Shown here piece by piece: positions 11,140-22,942 of a DNA stretch of 64,000 bases. The DNA comes from Dichomitus squalens LYAD-421 SS1 (taxonomy: Eukaryota > Basidiomycota > Agaricomycetes > Polyporales > Polyporaceae). The notes under the pieces were generated by a model. It made no database searches. It was not told the DNA's origin and saw only the letters and a program-made list of their open reading frames with translations. The stretch covers positions 306,890-370,889 of the forward strand of contig NW_006766906.1 of assembly GCF_000275845.1 (NCBI RefSeq), in the 5' to 3' direction. A program made the translations under genes and the position numbers. The stretch's first letter is position 1, and the number at the start of each line of letters is the position of its first letter.

Positions 11140-12109
11140 CGCATTCTACGAGAAACCAGTGATGTTGAGTCGCAAACCGCCGGTCTGGCATCACAGCGGC
11201 CTGCACATAGCTCGGACAGACATCATCGTTCGAAAGCGAAGACTGCCGGCTGCTGTTGACCTTCCGACGTGTGCTCTCATAATCGGCTTCAAACCATCGG
11301 CATGCTACTAGCCTCGGCGCCTACAGCCTCGATTGGAATGGTGCCGGCCCGGGTGTGTGATTGCCGTGGCGACTCTGCATCTGTGTCTTGAAGTAAAGTG
11401 ATCTCATCTCCTGCTACAGCTTTCTCTCATATTGGTTGCGGTTCTGTATGTCAGAGGATTCTCTGCACTCACTATTACTGCGTCGCGAAAGCAAAGTTTG
11501 CTCCGTGAGAGACTCAACGCTCTGGTATTACATTGTCTGCTCGCTTTGCAAGTGCCGGCCCGTTCAATCAGCTGAGGTCATTTTCGCTCAAACCCGTTCG
11601 CCCTTGCTGATCCCTGTACCACCACCCCATGGTCGGACCATCCCTACGACAGCATGATGAATCTAGGTACGTATCTCCCTGTTGTACATAGAAATAGAAG
11701 TTGATCGATGGGACAGCATGTCCTTCATCAGCTGACACTGCCAGAACACCGACTTCTGCTGTCATCAGAGAGAGCAGTGTGGGTACATGACCCCGCCTGA
11801 TGCACGGCTTTGCCCACATCGTCGCGACCAGTGCCACGACTATACCTGACCCACTTCCGCGTGATCTCACAGAGTGATCTACTTGCAAACAGACGTGGTC
11901 ACAAGTATGTTTTCTACCCTGACATCTAATACAGCTTCCTTACCACAAGGAAGATCACCTTCTACTCGTTATATGGGGTCATGAGGTTTTTGCCGGTCGG
12001 CACCGGGTTCCCCCATGCGCGGACCCGTACCGCCGCTCACCCAGCGGTCCGAGGTGGGGGAAGAGTATAAGTTCTAATCTCATTCGAATCATTGAGGCGA
12101 GCTGTGTCT
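11140..12109. other. Spacer without a supported gene
   Basis: Nearly 1 kb between the membrane-protein gene and the esterase gene. Open frames are short and give no recognisable peptide. A G/C-rich patch at about 11990-12060 precedes the esterase start and may be part of its promoter. Confidence 0.4.
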
Positions 12110-13293
12110 ATGACAATGTCTCTGGGTCGCTCCGCTTGGCTGATAGCCTTCGTTGGCGTTGTCGCTCTGAAGGTCGTCACTGCGCGAATTACTGACATCG
12201 TTCTGTTTGGTGATTCGTACACAGGCATGGGCCCTCATTGATCCGCGGTTACATGCCTACTCAACGACGGATAGATCAGTCACGTGCACATAGCATCGCA
12301 AATGGAACATATCCTGGAAAAGATTACAAGGAAGTGTACCCGCCAGTAAGATCATGAGCTCCTTCGGCCCGATATACAGTCGCTGACCCACAGTTGAGGC
12401 AGACACAGCTGCTGACGGCGGCTTTCAGTGGCCCTTCTACTTGGGTTTGTACGGGAACTACACGATCTGGAACTATGCCGTCGGCGGCGCAGTCTGCTCC
12501 AACAAGCTCACCCCGCTTTCCGACATTCCCGACGTCTCCTCTGGTCAGCAAGCGTGGTTCGTCCAAGACCACGTCGTGCGCAACGGCACCAGTCACCAGA
12601 AGCTCCTTCTTGATCCCGCCTCGTTCATCGTCATCATATTCGTGGGCACGAACGATGTCGGGGTGAACAGCTTCGTCACAAACGACCAGGGCACGAATGT
12701 CTCCCTACCCAATGTCGCAGACTGCCAGCTCGACACACTCCGCCAGTTGCACGCGCTCGGGGCACGTCAGTTCATCGTGAACTCGCTCGTCCCGCTGCAG
12801 CTTACGCGGCTCTATTCGGACTCGTCCGACCCGACAATCTACTACCCGTCCCCACCGCACAACGGAACTGTATGGCATCGGACGATCTTTAACCTCGTGC
12901 ACAGCCTGAACCGGATTCTCCGAGACGGAGTGCGTACACTGGATACGGAGTGGGGCGGAGGCGGGAGCGTACAATGGTTCGACACGTACGGGTTCTTCGA
13001 AGAGATGTACAATCACCCGGCAAGGTACTTCAACGGGAGTGTCCCGGCGAACGTGACGGGACAGTGTCATCAGTGTCCTGACCCAGATGACTGGAGGCAG
13101 TGCGGGATGTAAGTACTCTCTAGTCCTCGGAAATGATGAAAGGAGACTGACCGACTCTGAATGTAGCGGTGATTGTACTCCAGATGAGCGAGACTCATAC
13201 ATGTGGTGGGACGAGCTCCATCCCAGCGAGCAAACGGGGAGAAACTTGGCTGCGGAGATGCATAGGAAGATCGAAGGAAAGTCGAAGTACTAA
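12110..13293 (+). CDS. Secreted SGNH/GDSL-type esterase (carbohydrate esterase family 16-like)
   Basis: Four exons: 12110-12224, 12275-12345, 12399-13108 and 13167-13293, giving 340 aa. The N-terminus has a signal peptide (AWLIAFVGVVALKVV) and the mature protein starts near TDIVLFGDSYTDQ. SGNH blocks are visible: catalytic Ser in GDSYT (Ser36), the Gly block in NYAVGGAVCSN, the Asn block GTND, and the Asp/His pair in DELHPSE (about Asp314 and His317). Several N-x-S/T sites fit secretion. CE16-type enzymes remove acetyl groups from hemicellulose oligosaccharides; substrate here is inferred only. The first intron (12225-12274) has no usable GT donor, and the conserved GDSYTDQS reading requires a GC-AG splice. 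The second acceptor (ending at 12398) was set by frame; the AG five bases upstream would shift the reading frame. An alternative ATG lies two codons downstream of the first. Confidence 0.85.
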
Positions 13294-13422
13294 CAACACA
13301 CTGTTCTGATACCGAGCGCAGGGATGTGTATAATGATGATGTTGCAATCTATGCACAACGGGCTTGCGGAGGATGACAGAGGAGGCATGACATACGTAAG
13401 AGAAACTGCCCACACCAAGACC

Positions 13423-15126
13423 CTAGTCCGAGCTCCTGGATAGGATGACTCCCTTCCCGTCGAGAAGCATGAAGCATATGCGCCCAGATTCCTCGTCAAC
13501 GGTCAGGACATCCGGACGCAACATGGACCCAAGCTGACACTCCTCTAGCGGAGGGAGCCAACTCAGAGCTTCTCTGCAGACAATGCTCGACGGGTTGGCG
13601 CCGCTTCCAGACGAAGGGTTCTTTGAGTCGTCAGAGTTCGAGAACGATAGGCGCACTAAACGCCTCGGAATTTCAAGGTCGTCGTCTTGGTAGAACATCA
13701 ACGCCTGGTCACGCCCGAGCCACCTCGGGTGGAAGTCTGCTTCATCACGTAGGTGCGTCTCAGGCACCAGGGGTACAATCGCAGATGCCTGACCTTGGAG
13801 GGGGAAGCGGACGTGACGGCCTGCAGGAAACCACTCACGGACCGCAAGAATTGATGCAAGAGACGATAGGTCGAGATAGACTTCCTCACGGTCACAGGAT
13901 CCCCACAGGATGTTCGGATCCGGGAGAGGCGGACTTTCATACTGGGCTAGGGGCTCACCGTGGTCGACGGTGTCATCGACGCAGTGTATAAGTATGTCTG
14001 GAGAAAACCAGTATTGGCAGAGAACATATGTGGATTGCATACGGCCGAGAATGTAGAGATGACTGTCGCGGAACAAGATTTGTACGCTGTGAAAGGACTG
14101 AAGGCGAAAGCAGAGCAATTCGCGATCAATCCCGCTTGCAAAAGAGTAGTGATCCGAGACGGCAAGCAACTTACGGAAAGATGCCGAGAGTATAGCCACC
14201 GTATCGGACTTGTAGGGATGTGGAACAGATACATTGTTTCGACGCCTGCGGGAGGGAGCAGAGGCTTGTGTTGAGCTTCCGGGTTGTTGCGGTACTCTTT
14301 GACCCGTGCATTGTCTTGTAAAATGCAGGCAAATGCGTCCTCGGAGATGGCCACAGTTTAAAAGGTGCTGCCTTCCACATGTGTCGGGGGCGAATGCATG
14401 TTATGAATGGTAGGCCTGCAGTTTTGCGATCCCTCAGGCGAATCATAGACTGCAATCGTGCTACCCCAGTAAATGACATGATCGACGTCAGTCGAAGGCA
14501 CAGAGTCCGCGTCAGCAGTGAGAGTTTATGACGTACTGCATCAGGTCGCTGCTAGCCCAGAATTACAAGCACGATGCTGGTCTCACTTTTGAATTTGGTG
14601 GCAGCCACAGGCCGAGTGAACAGCTCTTCCGTGCGAGTATACGTATGGCGATTATTCTGGATCAGCAGAATCAGCATGACAAAGGAGCGTCAGATCAGGA
14701 TGGGAAGTCGTATGACTTACTCCACTGGATCGTCATCCCGAAGCTTGGTAGTCTCCTCGTTGGACTCGGCATCAGCGACAAGGTTGAGATGCCGCTTCGA
14801 TGAGAACATCAGCGATACAACGTGGACCTAAAAAAGGTCACGTAGATCCCATAGAGATGTTCTAACGCACTCCAGACCTGTCTTGCGGTAGATGAGATTG
14901 GGATCTGCGATGCCGCCCAACCAATCGGCCCCACGGAGAAAGATTGCTCGTGGAGGCTGACAATGATCTGAAATACGAGGTAGACCAAAATGCGAGGACT
15001 TTTAGCGTCGATGGGGAGCTGGAGGGGGACCCGGGTAATCGTGCAGCGGACCTTCGGTAAGACTTGTAACAGTGGGGGCCATGGCAGCAAGTTGTGCAGG
15101 ACAATACTCAGACAAAACGGAAGCAC
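13423..15126 (-). pseudogene. Unresolved or decayed multi-exon gene, minus strand
   Basis: Protein-like segments lie in order on the minus strand but I could not join them into one open gene. From 5' to 3': near 15000-14850 a stretch reading RGADWLGGIADPNLIYRKTG and LECVRTSLWDLRDLF; around 14800-14720 a stretch reading SSKRHLNLVADAE followed by EETTKLRDDDPVE; around 14460-14240 a stretch containing STIAVYDSPEG and SEDAFACILQD, interrupted by an in-frame TAA; then a long open terminal part (14199-13423) with EPLAQYESPPLPDPNILWG. The style, with predicted short introns, is that of an ordinary Agaricomycete gene. The stop and the frame breaks suggest decay, but wrong exon choice could also explain them. 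Function unknown. Confidence 0.35.
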
Positions 15127-15358
15127 CGCAGAGTACTTACTAGTATAATATGCAGCTAGAGGCAGCCAGAAGCCGCCGAATCATCGACATAGCTGCGAGA
15201 AACTGGCTAAACGTTCGGTAGCAATACACAGAGAGTCGACGTCATGAGCCGCGCACCACGTAGGTCATGTTGCGTATGTCGTGAGGCACATCATAGGCCT
15301 TGCGGTGTTGTGGAAGTCAGGGTCGTGTCGAAAACAATAGTAAACTACCAAAAGCTAC

Positions 15359-15435
15359 TGCCCCAGTGAGGCTCGAACTCACGACCTTCCGATGACCTAA
15401 CAGTCGGACGCTGTAACCAACTCAGCCATGGGGCA
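15359..15435 (-). tRNA. tRNA-Asn (anticodon GTT) with apparent 4-nt intron
   Basis: Read on the minus strand, 77 bases fold into a full cloverleaf: 7-bp acceptor stem TGCCCCA/TGGGGCA, D stem GCTG/CAGC, anticodon stem TCCGA/TCGGA, T stem GTGAG/CTCAC with loop TTCGAGC, and a 5-base variable loop. The anticodon GTT lies at 15399-15401. The anticodon loop reads CTGTTAGGTCA, 11 bases instead of 7; removing GGTC (15394-15397), between positions 37 and 38 where eukaryotic tRNA introns lie, leaves the standard Asn loop CTGTTAA. A TTTT terminator follows the gene a few bases downstream (AAAA at 15350-15353 on the + strand). Confidence 0.9.
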
Positions 15436-15556
15436 GATGCTAATCTTTTCTCAGTATGCTAGTATGTTTTGCAGTCACACAAAATGACATAGCAGAGCGG
15501 AGAGGTACGCTGGAGAAGTTGTTTCTTACTCCCCGACCGCGCCCGACAGGAGGAGG

Positions 15557-18070
15557 ATGGCTAGCTTTGCGACCGTCCCGGCCCAAGCCGATTTACCGCT
15601 TGCCTCTGGTACCGCTCCAGGCGACTCTACGCACGCGTCCGACGCTCAGAATGCAGCAGATCAAATGGGAAACAGCACGTCTGGCGAGCACGACACCGAC
15701 AATGATGGGTCCGGCAAGAAGAAAAAGGGAACAAAACGGAGAAAGGTCAACCATGCCTGCCTGTACTGTCGCCGGAGCCATATGACCTGCGATGAAGGCC
15801 GCCCCTGTCAGCGATGGTGCGAGCCCTTCCTGTTCTTTCCTGCACGTAGTTCTCTTGAGCTCAACGGTGAGCGTAGCATCAAACGCGAGATTGGGCACCT
15901 CTGTCACGACGAACGGCGAACAGCGGCTAGGGAGAAGGCATCGGCGTCCACAGGCTCGACTTCCATCAGCAATCCTCCGATAGACGTCGCAAGAGCACCT
16001 CCTGGCGAGTATACTCCGCTCCACCACGTCCTCCCGTTGAAACTCTGACCCTTCGAGTGTTTCCGCGCACGACATCTACAGCGGGACAATACGGCTCACC
16101 ATCGGTATCGATGAACACAACATGGCCGGGGATAGGCATGGGCATGGTTGGTGCATGGTCGTATACCCCAGAGAATCTGAGTAACGAGTTCTCTGTACTC
16201 TCGTGAGTACTTTCCACCTGACAGTTGATTTCTTTCCCTCTTCGTATGTCCTGGTTAGGAGGCAGGATATACATCCTACATGCTACTCCTGCACCTGCAC
16301 ATCGCGTGCACCATGCTATCCGAGCGTGTGTTAGTTTGGGGATTCAATCAGTTGTGGTATAGTCACCATGAGCCTCGTTCATCTGCCGTGCTATCTTTCA
16401 CGGTTCGCATCCCCTGCATTGCAAGACGTGTCTTCATATCGCCGATCCATGTTCTCGGTCTTACGCGATCCTTCACTCGTAATTCGATTTTGACGACCGT
16501 GCATACCTGTACGATGGCCAATGCATTCTTCCTCTAATCGAAGAGCTCATGACGCCAGGGTCGTTTCGCAGAGAGCACACCCTTTGCAGCCTCGAAAGGA
16601 GCAGTGGTCAAACTTCGACCCGCGAATATACTTGATAACCTTTACATCAGCGTGGTTGGTCTTTACCTTAGATCCAACTTGCTTTGTATCACCTGAGATT
16701 GCATTCCGTCCAAGCGTCATCGCGCTGTCGTGGACACGAAAAGCATGTGCATTGTCCATCCAAGCCTGTCTAAAGCGGTGCTGACGTACCCGATCTTGGA
16801 CAGGGATTTCCTCGAGTCATTAGACGACGGGACATTCTTCAGCCAACCGCCCGCAGTCGCCCCCCAGCTCATGTCTAGTCCGACATACGCCAACCCCGTC
16901 GCGCTTGGTGTTGACAACCCATACATCTCTCAGCCCGCAAACATCCCAGTCACGGCATCCGCGCCGGTGCCCGCTGGAGAGCCTCAGCCTGCGAGCCCAG
17001 ATCGAGAACGCGACAAACCGGAGGAGCCTGCTCCGGTCGTGCTGCCTGCCGCGACGAAGACTGAGCGGTTCTTCCTCACGGCTGCAGATCAAGCTTCGGG
17101 TTCGCGTAATGAGCGCCTGAACATGGTCATCCGGAGCAAGTACGAGGCCGGTCTGCTCAAGCCGTACAACTACGTCAAGGGCTACGCTCGGCTGTCGCGT
17201 TGGATGGACAGGAAGTGCGTGCCCTTCCCGCTGATGCGTACGCTTGATGGTCGGGTGTGCTTATAAGTGTGCGATTCTGCAGCGTGTCACAGGAGTCAAA
17301 GCAGAAGATCCTGCATCCACTCTCTGTGCTTCGCCCAAAGTTCAGGGTGAGAGCCCAACAGATGTTCGTGGGGTGTAGTAAAATTGATTCTATCCGGGAA
17401 CTCAGTCCATCGCACAGTCGGAGTCGTTGACAGACATCGTGCGTATGCTAATTGCGATCGCGACGGGCGTGTCTGCTGACATCCCAGCAGGACCTAGTTT
17501 TCATCGAAGAAGCTTTCGAGCGCCTGCTCCTCGATTATGACCGCGTGTTTTCCGCGATGGCCATCCCAGCATGTCTATGGCGGCGCACGGGCGAGATATA
17601 CAAAGCGAACCGCGAGTTCGCCGAACTCGTCGGAGTGGACGGGTACATGCTGCGCGATGTAAGTCCCCAAGCTCCTTCCGCGTTCTCGGGCGAGCCGCTG
17701 AGACCACAATCCGTGCCGCAGGGCCGGCTATGCATATACGAACTCATGGCGGAAGACTCGGCGGTGAACTATTGGGAGGTGCGTCCGCTGCCTCGCTGCC
17801 CGTTTTCATCCGAGGGCCTGACGGCAGCGCGCTCGCGGGTGCCAGAAATACGGGAACGTGGCGTTCGACTCCACGCAGAAAGCCGTGCTCACGTCGTGCG
17901 TGCTCCGGTACAAGCCGCTGCTGCCGTCATCCGGGGCCACGACGCCTGCGCGGGGGAAGGAGCAGCCGCCGAACGAGGAGGGCTTCATCAGCTGCTGCTT
18001 CTCGTTCACTATTCGCCGAGATCCGTACGGGATTCCAACGCTCATCGTCGGCAACTTCATCAAGTGCTAA
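15557..18070 (+). CDS. ERT1/RDS2/AcuK-type transcription activator of gluconeogenesis (Zn2Cys6 plus PAS)
   Basis: Nine exons: 15557-15816, 15877-16004, 16082-16202, 16804-17214, 17283-17346, 17406-17438, 17491-17658, 17722-17778 and 17846-18070, giving 488 aa. The zinc cluster has six cysteines at 68, 71, 78, 84, 87 and 96 (CLYCRRSHMTC, then CQRC and GHLC), preceded by a Lys/Arg run. The C-terminal half has the family's conserved blocks FERLLLDYDRVFSAMAIPAC and YKANREFAELVGV (PAS-like) and ends with CFSFTIRRDPYGIPTLIVGN. The family activates gluconeogenic and acetate-utilisation genes in yeast and Aspergillus. The junction after residue 129 is uncertain: the flanking conserved peptides lie in different frames and only a GC-AG intron (16005-16081) rejoins them; a frameshift is the alternative. 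The 601-nt intron (16203-16803) is about ten times the local norm. Confidence 0.85.
16203..16803 (+). other. Unusually long intron (601 nt) in the ERT1-like gene
   Basis: The splice joining SVLS to DFLESLDDGTFF removes 601 bases with a normal donor (GTGAGT) and acceptor (GGACAG). The first ~55 bases look like a complete ordinary intron, with an alternative acceptor at GGTTAG near 16259. No open frame inside continues the protein, and no terminal repeat or target duplication was visible. Confidence 0.65.
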
Positions 18071-19168
18071 TAGGCCGCTGTCGTCGCGGTTCCCTACTGC
18101 GGCTATTCGACCTCATCATGCGAAACCCACATTCCTCCGTAAACAAGTCGCCCGCTCGGTGGTACCTAGTAGAGTTGTATTATCTTGTTTTCTCAGTCTC
18201 CGTTCGTGACTTTCCTGACTGCAGCAGTATATTCGGATGTCGGCCATACACTCTGCGCAGCCGGCAGCTTAATCTTTGGACATCGTACGTTTGTCGCGTC
18301 CTGTTGTATGGATAACGTTCGTGTTAGATACGAACCTGAAGACAATGAAGGAAATGTACAGCTCAAACTGGACGTGCTCTGCGCACGTTCGAACATGGTT
18401 TATCAGCCCGGGGAATCTGATCGCGCTTTCGCTCCGATTCAACCGGGCTTGGCGTGTCGTTGGTGTCCTCGGTTATCGACGCGCAACGCAGCATTTTTTC
18501 ATGTCGTGGACTCGGAGGCTGAGCTCAATGTTACTCCCCGACGTGTTCACTTGCCTTGAACGTGCAGAGTGCGCAATACTCATGACGGAGAGTGGTAGCG
18601 TTGATTAGATCATTCCTGAAGATAGCCTCGGGAATATGTCGAGTGCTATAGACCGGCTCATGGCGCCGGTGGGCTTCTAAATGTTCGAGGTCTGGAATGT
18701 TGCATACGCACGAGCCTGGCTGGCTCAAATGATGGATCTGTCGGCCATTTCGCAACGTGTGTACGGCTCCGGAGGCGGTCTGGGGAGGGACTCTCACGCG
18801 GTGTCGACCAGTGCAGGGCCACAATAGTCGTCGCGGTAGGGATGCATCAAGTGGGGGAGTCGAAGCTAATTTCAAACAACGCCTGCGAGGGCGGCCCGAG
18901 CGCGCACTGACTAGTACTGCACTACCTTTGACGGCTGATGCTGAGTTGTGGCGAAAATGCTATATATCTCCTCGCTGCTGCCCGACTGCGCGAACTGCAG
19001 ATCCGTCCCGCGCTCGCTCTCGGTACCTACGCACTTGCACCGCTCGCTCCCGCCTTTGTGCATGACTCTGCTATAGGAACGCACTGTGACGGCCGCTGCC
19101 CCTTGACCTCCCGCACGCTCACGCTCGGTGCACTGGCCCTGCTGCGACAACGCGACTAGTACTGCGGA
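18071..19168. other. Spacer without a supported gene
   Basis: 1.1 kb between the ERT1-like gene and phospholipase C, both on the + strand. Short open frames occur on both strands but none is protein-like. The pyrimidine-rich stretch from about 18960 to the PLC start is typical of a fungal core promoter and 5' UTR. Confidence 0.4.
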
Positions 19169-22100
19169 ATGTCTCCTTCGGAATCTTCAGGACGTCACCC
19201 CCCGGGACGACTGAACCGCGCTCGGAATCTGCTGACCACGAAGGGCGAGCCAGTCCCCGCGATCGCGGACACCATCCTCTCGTCGGATCCCAATAGCGCA
19301 TACCAGCCGCTGCGGCGGCGGAGGACCGAGGGAGGGAGCAGGCTGGGCGGGTCCATCCGACGGACGTTGGGGCAGGTGAAGGACGTCGGGAGCACAGTGG
19401 CGCGGCGCGCGAGCTTCAAGCGGTCGCCGTCTTCGCCAGCGCCAAGCACGCGCACCGCGCCCTCGACGTCCGAACACTCGCAGGCCATGCCGCCCGGGGG
19501 CACCACGTTCACGCTCTCGCCCGTCACCTGGGTCAAGCGCAGGAAGAGCCACCGCCGCGCCCAGTCCGAGACCCTCCCCACGCGGCCACGCGTTGTCCAC
19601 GCCGCCGACAGTTCCTCCGCGGTGGAGAGCAGCGCCGATAGCCCCTTCATCGATTCTCCCTTCCTCCCTCCCCAACCGCTCTCCAAAATGGCGTCGCTAC
19701 CAGAAACTCCTGTTTTGGAACAACAGCAGAAGGAGTCGGAGCTCTTGCACAAGGAGTACCACCTGGAGGTCCCGCCCGTGGCACAGCTGTCGTCTGGCAC
19801 AGATGCCACCGTCCCCCAACTGTTGCGGCAGGGAGTCCCGATGTTGAAGGTGTCGGCGAAGAAGCAGAAGAGGTACTTTTTCAAGCTGGATCCCGACCAA
19901 GGGCAGATAGTCTGGGAGTCGAAGAAGCTGCGATTCAGTGAGTACGGTTCTCTTCCCAACGCCGCCCCTCTTTCCCCGCCAAGCCAAGCCCCGTCGCTTA
20001 TTGCGCTCCCTGCCCAGTCCCTATCGAAAACATCAAGGAACTTCGATGCGGCGCGGACGCGCGGTACTACAGGGCACAATTCCAGCTCGCGCAGGAGTAC
20101 GAGGACAAATGGCTCACTATCGTCTACGTCCTCGATGGCGGGTACAAGACGCTGCACCTCATCGCAGCCACACGCGAGATCTTCCTCATGTGGGATGTCA
20201 CCCTACGTCGCCTATACGCAATCCGACAGCAGCTCATGAGCGGGCTGGGGAACGCAGACATGCGCCAGGCTGTCTGGGAGAAGCAGTTCTGGAAGGGCGC
20301 GGATGAGGAGCAGGACCAGCGGCTGGACTTCGACGACGTGGAGCGATTGTGTAGGCGACTGAACATCAATCCTTCGAGGGAGGACTTGCTCAGGAGGTTC
20401 AGGGTGCGTGCTGTCGGTGCTATTGGTTGCTTGACGTCGATTCTGAGAACGACGTCCGGATACAGCAAGCAGACACTCACTGCCGCGGTTACCTCGACTT
20501 TGCGGACTTCAAACTCTTTGTGAAGTCCCTCAAGGCTCGACCGGAGCTGGATCGCCTCTTCAACAAGATCACCAATGGCGATTCGAGCCTGAGGTTCCCC
20601 GCGTTCGAGCGCTTTATGCAGTCATCGCAAAAGGTGACAGGGACTGTCTCCCATAATGTTTGATGTCTCTCTCTGACAGGTATGATTTGCAGTCTTCGCT
20701 CGACCGCCAAGAACTCGAGCAACTGTTCTTGCGATATGCCATGCCTCCACAGGGGGAGAAGGTCCCGGGTTCCCCACCCCAGACTTCCCTGGACCTCGCC
20801 ATGCAGTCCGTTACCATCTCTGGGCAACCATTACCCCCCGTCGCCCCCGTCCCAACCGCATCTACATATCAACCCACACTAGCGTCTCCTCCATCAACCG
20901 CGAGCGCGGTCTCTACGTTCACCCCGCTCACCGTCGAGACCGCTGTCATGTCCAAGAGCGGTTTCACGGCTTTCCTCCTATCCGCTGACAACTCCGCCTT
21001 CGCCGACCAACACGGTCGAATCTACCACGATATGACCCGGCCACTTCCTGAATACTACATCTCCTCTTCCCACAATACCTACCTTGTCGGACATCAGCTC
21101 GTCGGCGAGAGCACCATCGAGGGCTACATCCGAGCATTGCTTCATTCGTGCCGGAGCGTCGAGTGTACGTCCTCCAGCTATCCGCCCTGCGACCTCAGCA
21201 CTGACTTCCTGCAGTGGACATCTACGACGGCGACACGCAGCCCGTCGTCTACCACGGCCGCACGCTCACGTCCAAGGTGTCCGTGCGCGAGATCTGCACC
21301 GCGATCTCCAAGTACGCCTTCGTCGCCTCGCCGTACCCCATCATCATCTCCGCGGAGATCCACTGCTCCGTGCCGCAGCAGGAGCAGCTCGTGGAGATCA
21401 TGAAGGACGTCTTCGGCGACGCGCTCGTGTTCGCGCCGCCGGACGACCGCCCGAAGATCACGGTGCTGCCCAGTCCGGAGGACCTGAGGGGCCGCGTGCT
21501 GCTCAAGGCGAAGAACCTGTACGTGTCCGAGAAGCAGGGCCTCACGGAGAAGGAGATCAGCGTCGACGCCGAGTCCTCCACCACGGACACGTCCGCGTCC
21601 GACTCTGAGCTCGCCAACGAAGTGAAGCAGGAGTGGCGGAAGGCGCGCGAGACCGAGGTCGAGCTGATCAAGGGTACGTCGTCGTACGGCTGAAGGCGGA
21701 CTGCTGAATCGTTCATGCGCTCATCGTTTCTCCTCGCTAGACCTCAAATCGGAGTTCAAGAAGGCCAAAGGCGCCCTGAACCGCGTACGCTCCCCAAAGG
21801 CACCCCCGCCCTCGCAGCCGGCGGCGGCCGCGCAGCCCCCGAAGGTAAAGATGTCGATGGCGCTCATCTCGCTGCTTGTCTACACCGTCGGCGTGAAGTG
21901 CCGCGGGCTGAACAAGAAGGAGGAGTACGCGCCGGAGCACGTCTTCTCGCTCTCGGAGAACACGGCGAACAAGCTGCTCAAACAGGGCATGATGGACCTG
22001 ATCAAGCACAACCGCACGCACCTCGTCAGGACGTACCCGAAGGGCACCCGCATCGGCTCGACGAACTACGAGCCGCATCGGTACTGGTCTGCGGGGTGCC

Positions 22101-22942
22101 AGCTGGTCGCGATCAATTGGCAGACGTTCGGTATGTTCGATGGCGGCGCTGCCTTATATTCTGTGGTATAGCTTACTGAATGGTCTATGTAGATCTAGGC
22201 TACATGATCAACCATGCTATGTTCCAGCGCAACGGCCGCGCGGGCTTTGTGCTCAAGCCGCTTGCCTTGCGCACTAATGACAAGCAGTTGCTCGCCAAGC
22301 GAACAAAGCACCTCCTCAACATCACTGTAAGTCTGACCTCCTTGTACGATATGCCGGATTTCTGGTTGATCTTATACCTTCGCGCAGATCATATCCGCAC
22401 AGCAGCTCCCTCGCCCCAAAGATGCGCTTGGACGCGAGATCATCGACAAGTCCGTCATCGACCCCTTCGTCGAGGTCTCGATTCACATCCCCGACTGGAC
22501 TCATTCGCCATTCCTCCCTGATTCCACCGCGGAAGCATACGACCCGCCTAGGGCCGGCTCGACGGTCGCCGCAACGTCTGCTCGTACAGTCACGTGCAGA
22601 ACGGGGGTTGTGAAAAACAACGGCTTCAATCCGGTGTGGGAACAGCAGATCTGCTTGCCGTTCGATCTTGTAGGCGACATGAAGGACCTCGTCTTCGTCC
22701 GCTTCTCTGTCAAGCAGGAGGACAAAGAAGACGACGAGCCGCTGGCGGTGTACTGTGCCAGCCTGGGCAGTCTGAACTCCGGTATGTCGACATCTCTTGG
22801 TTCGTCCGATCGAAGGCGATCTTGCTGATATGTCTTCGTGCGCGCTGTAGGATACCGTCATCTTCCTTTGCATGACGCGCAGCTCTCCCAGTATTTGTTC
22901 TCGACGCTCTTCGTGAAGATCGAGGTTCAAGACGTTGCATGA
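19169..22942 (+). CDS. Phosphoinositide-specific phospholipase C (delta type)
   Basis: Nine exons: 19169-19937, 20018-20403, 20466-20633, 20693-21164, 21215-21673, 21741-22130, 22193-22326, 22388-22781 and 22851-22942, giving 1087 aa. It hydrolyses PIP2 to IP3 and diacylglycerol. A basic, Ser/Pro-rich tail (about 1-210) precedes a PH-like domain (about 215-370; [40 protein letters not shown]), an EF-hand region (about 370-480; [13 protein letters not shown]), the catalytic X box ([19 protein letters not shown] with the first catalytic His near 568, then CRSVELDIYDGD), an acidic linker, the Y box ([33 protein letters not shown]) and a C2 domain ending in VKIEVQDVA. All key residues I checked are present and the length is normal for fungal Plc1. 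Confidence 0.95.
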
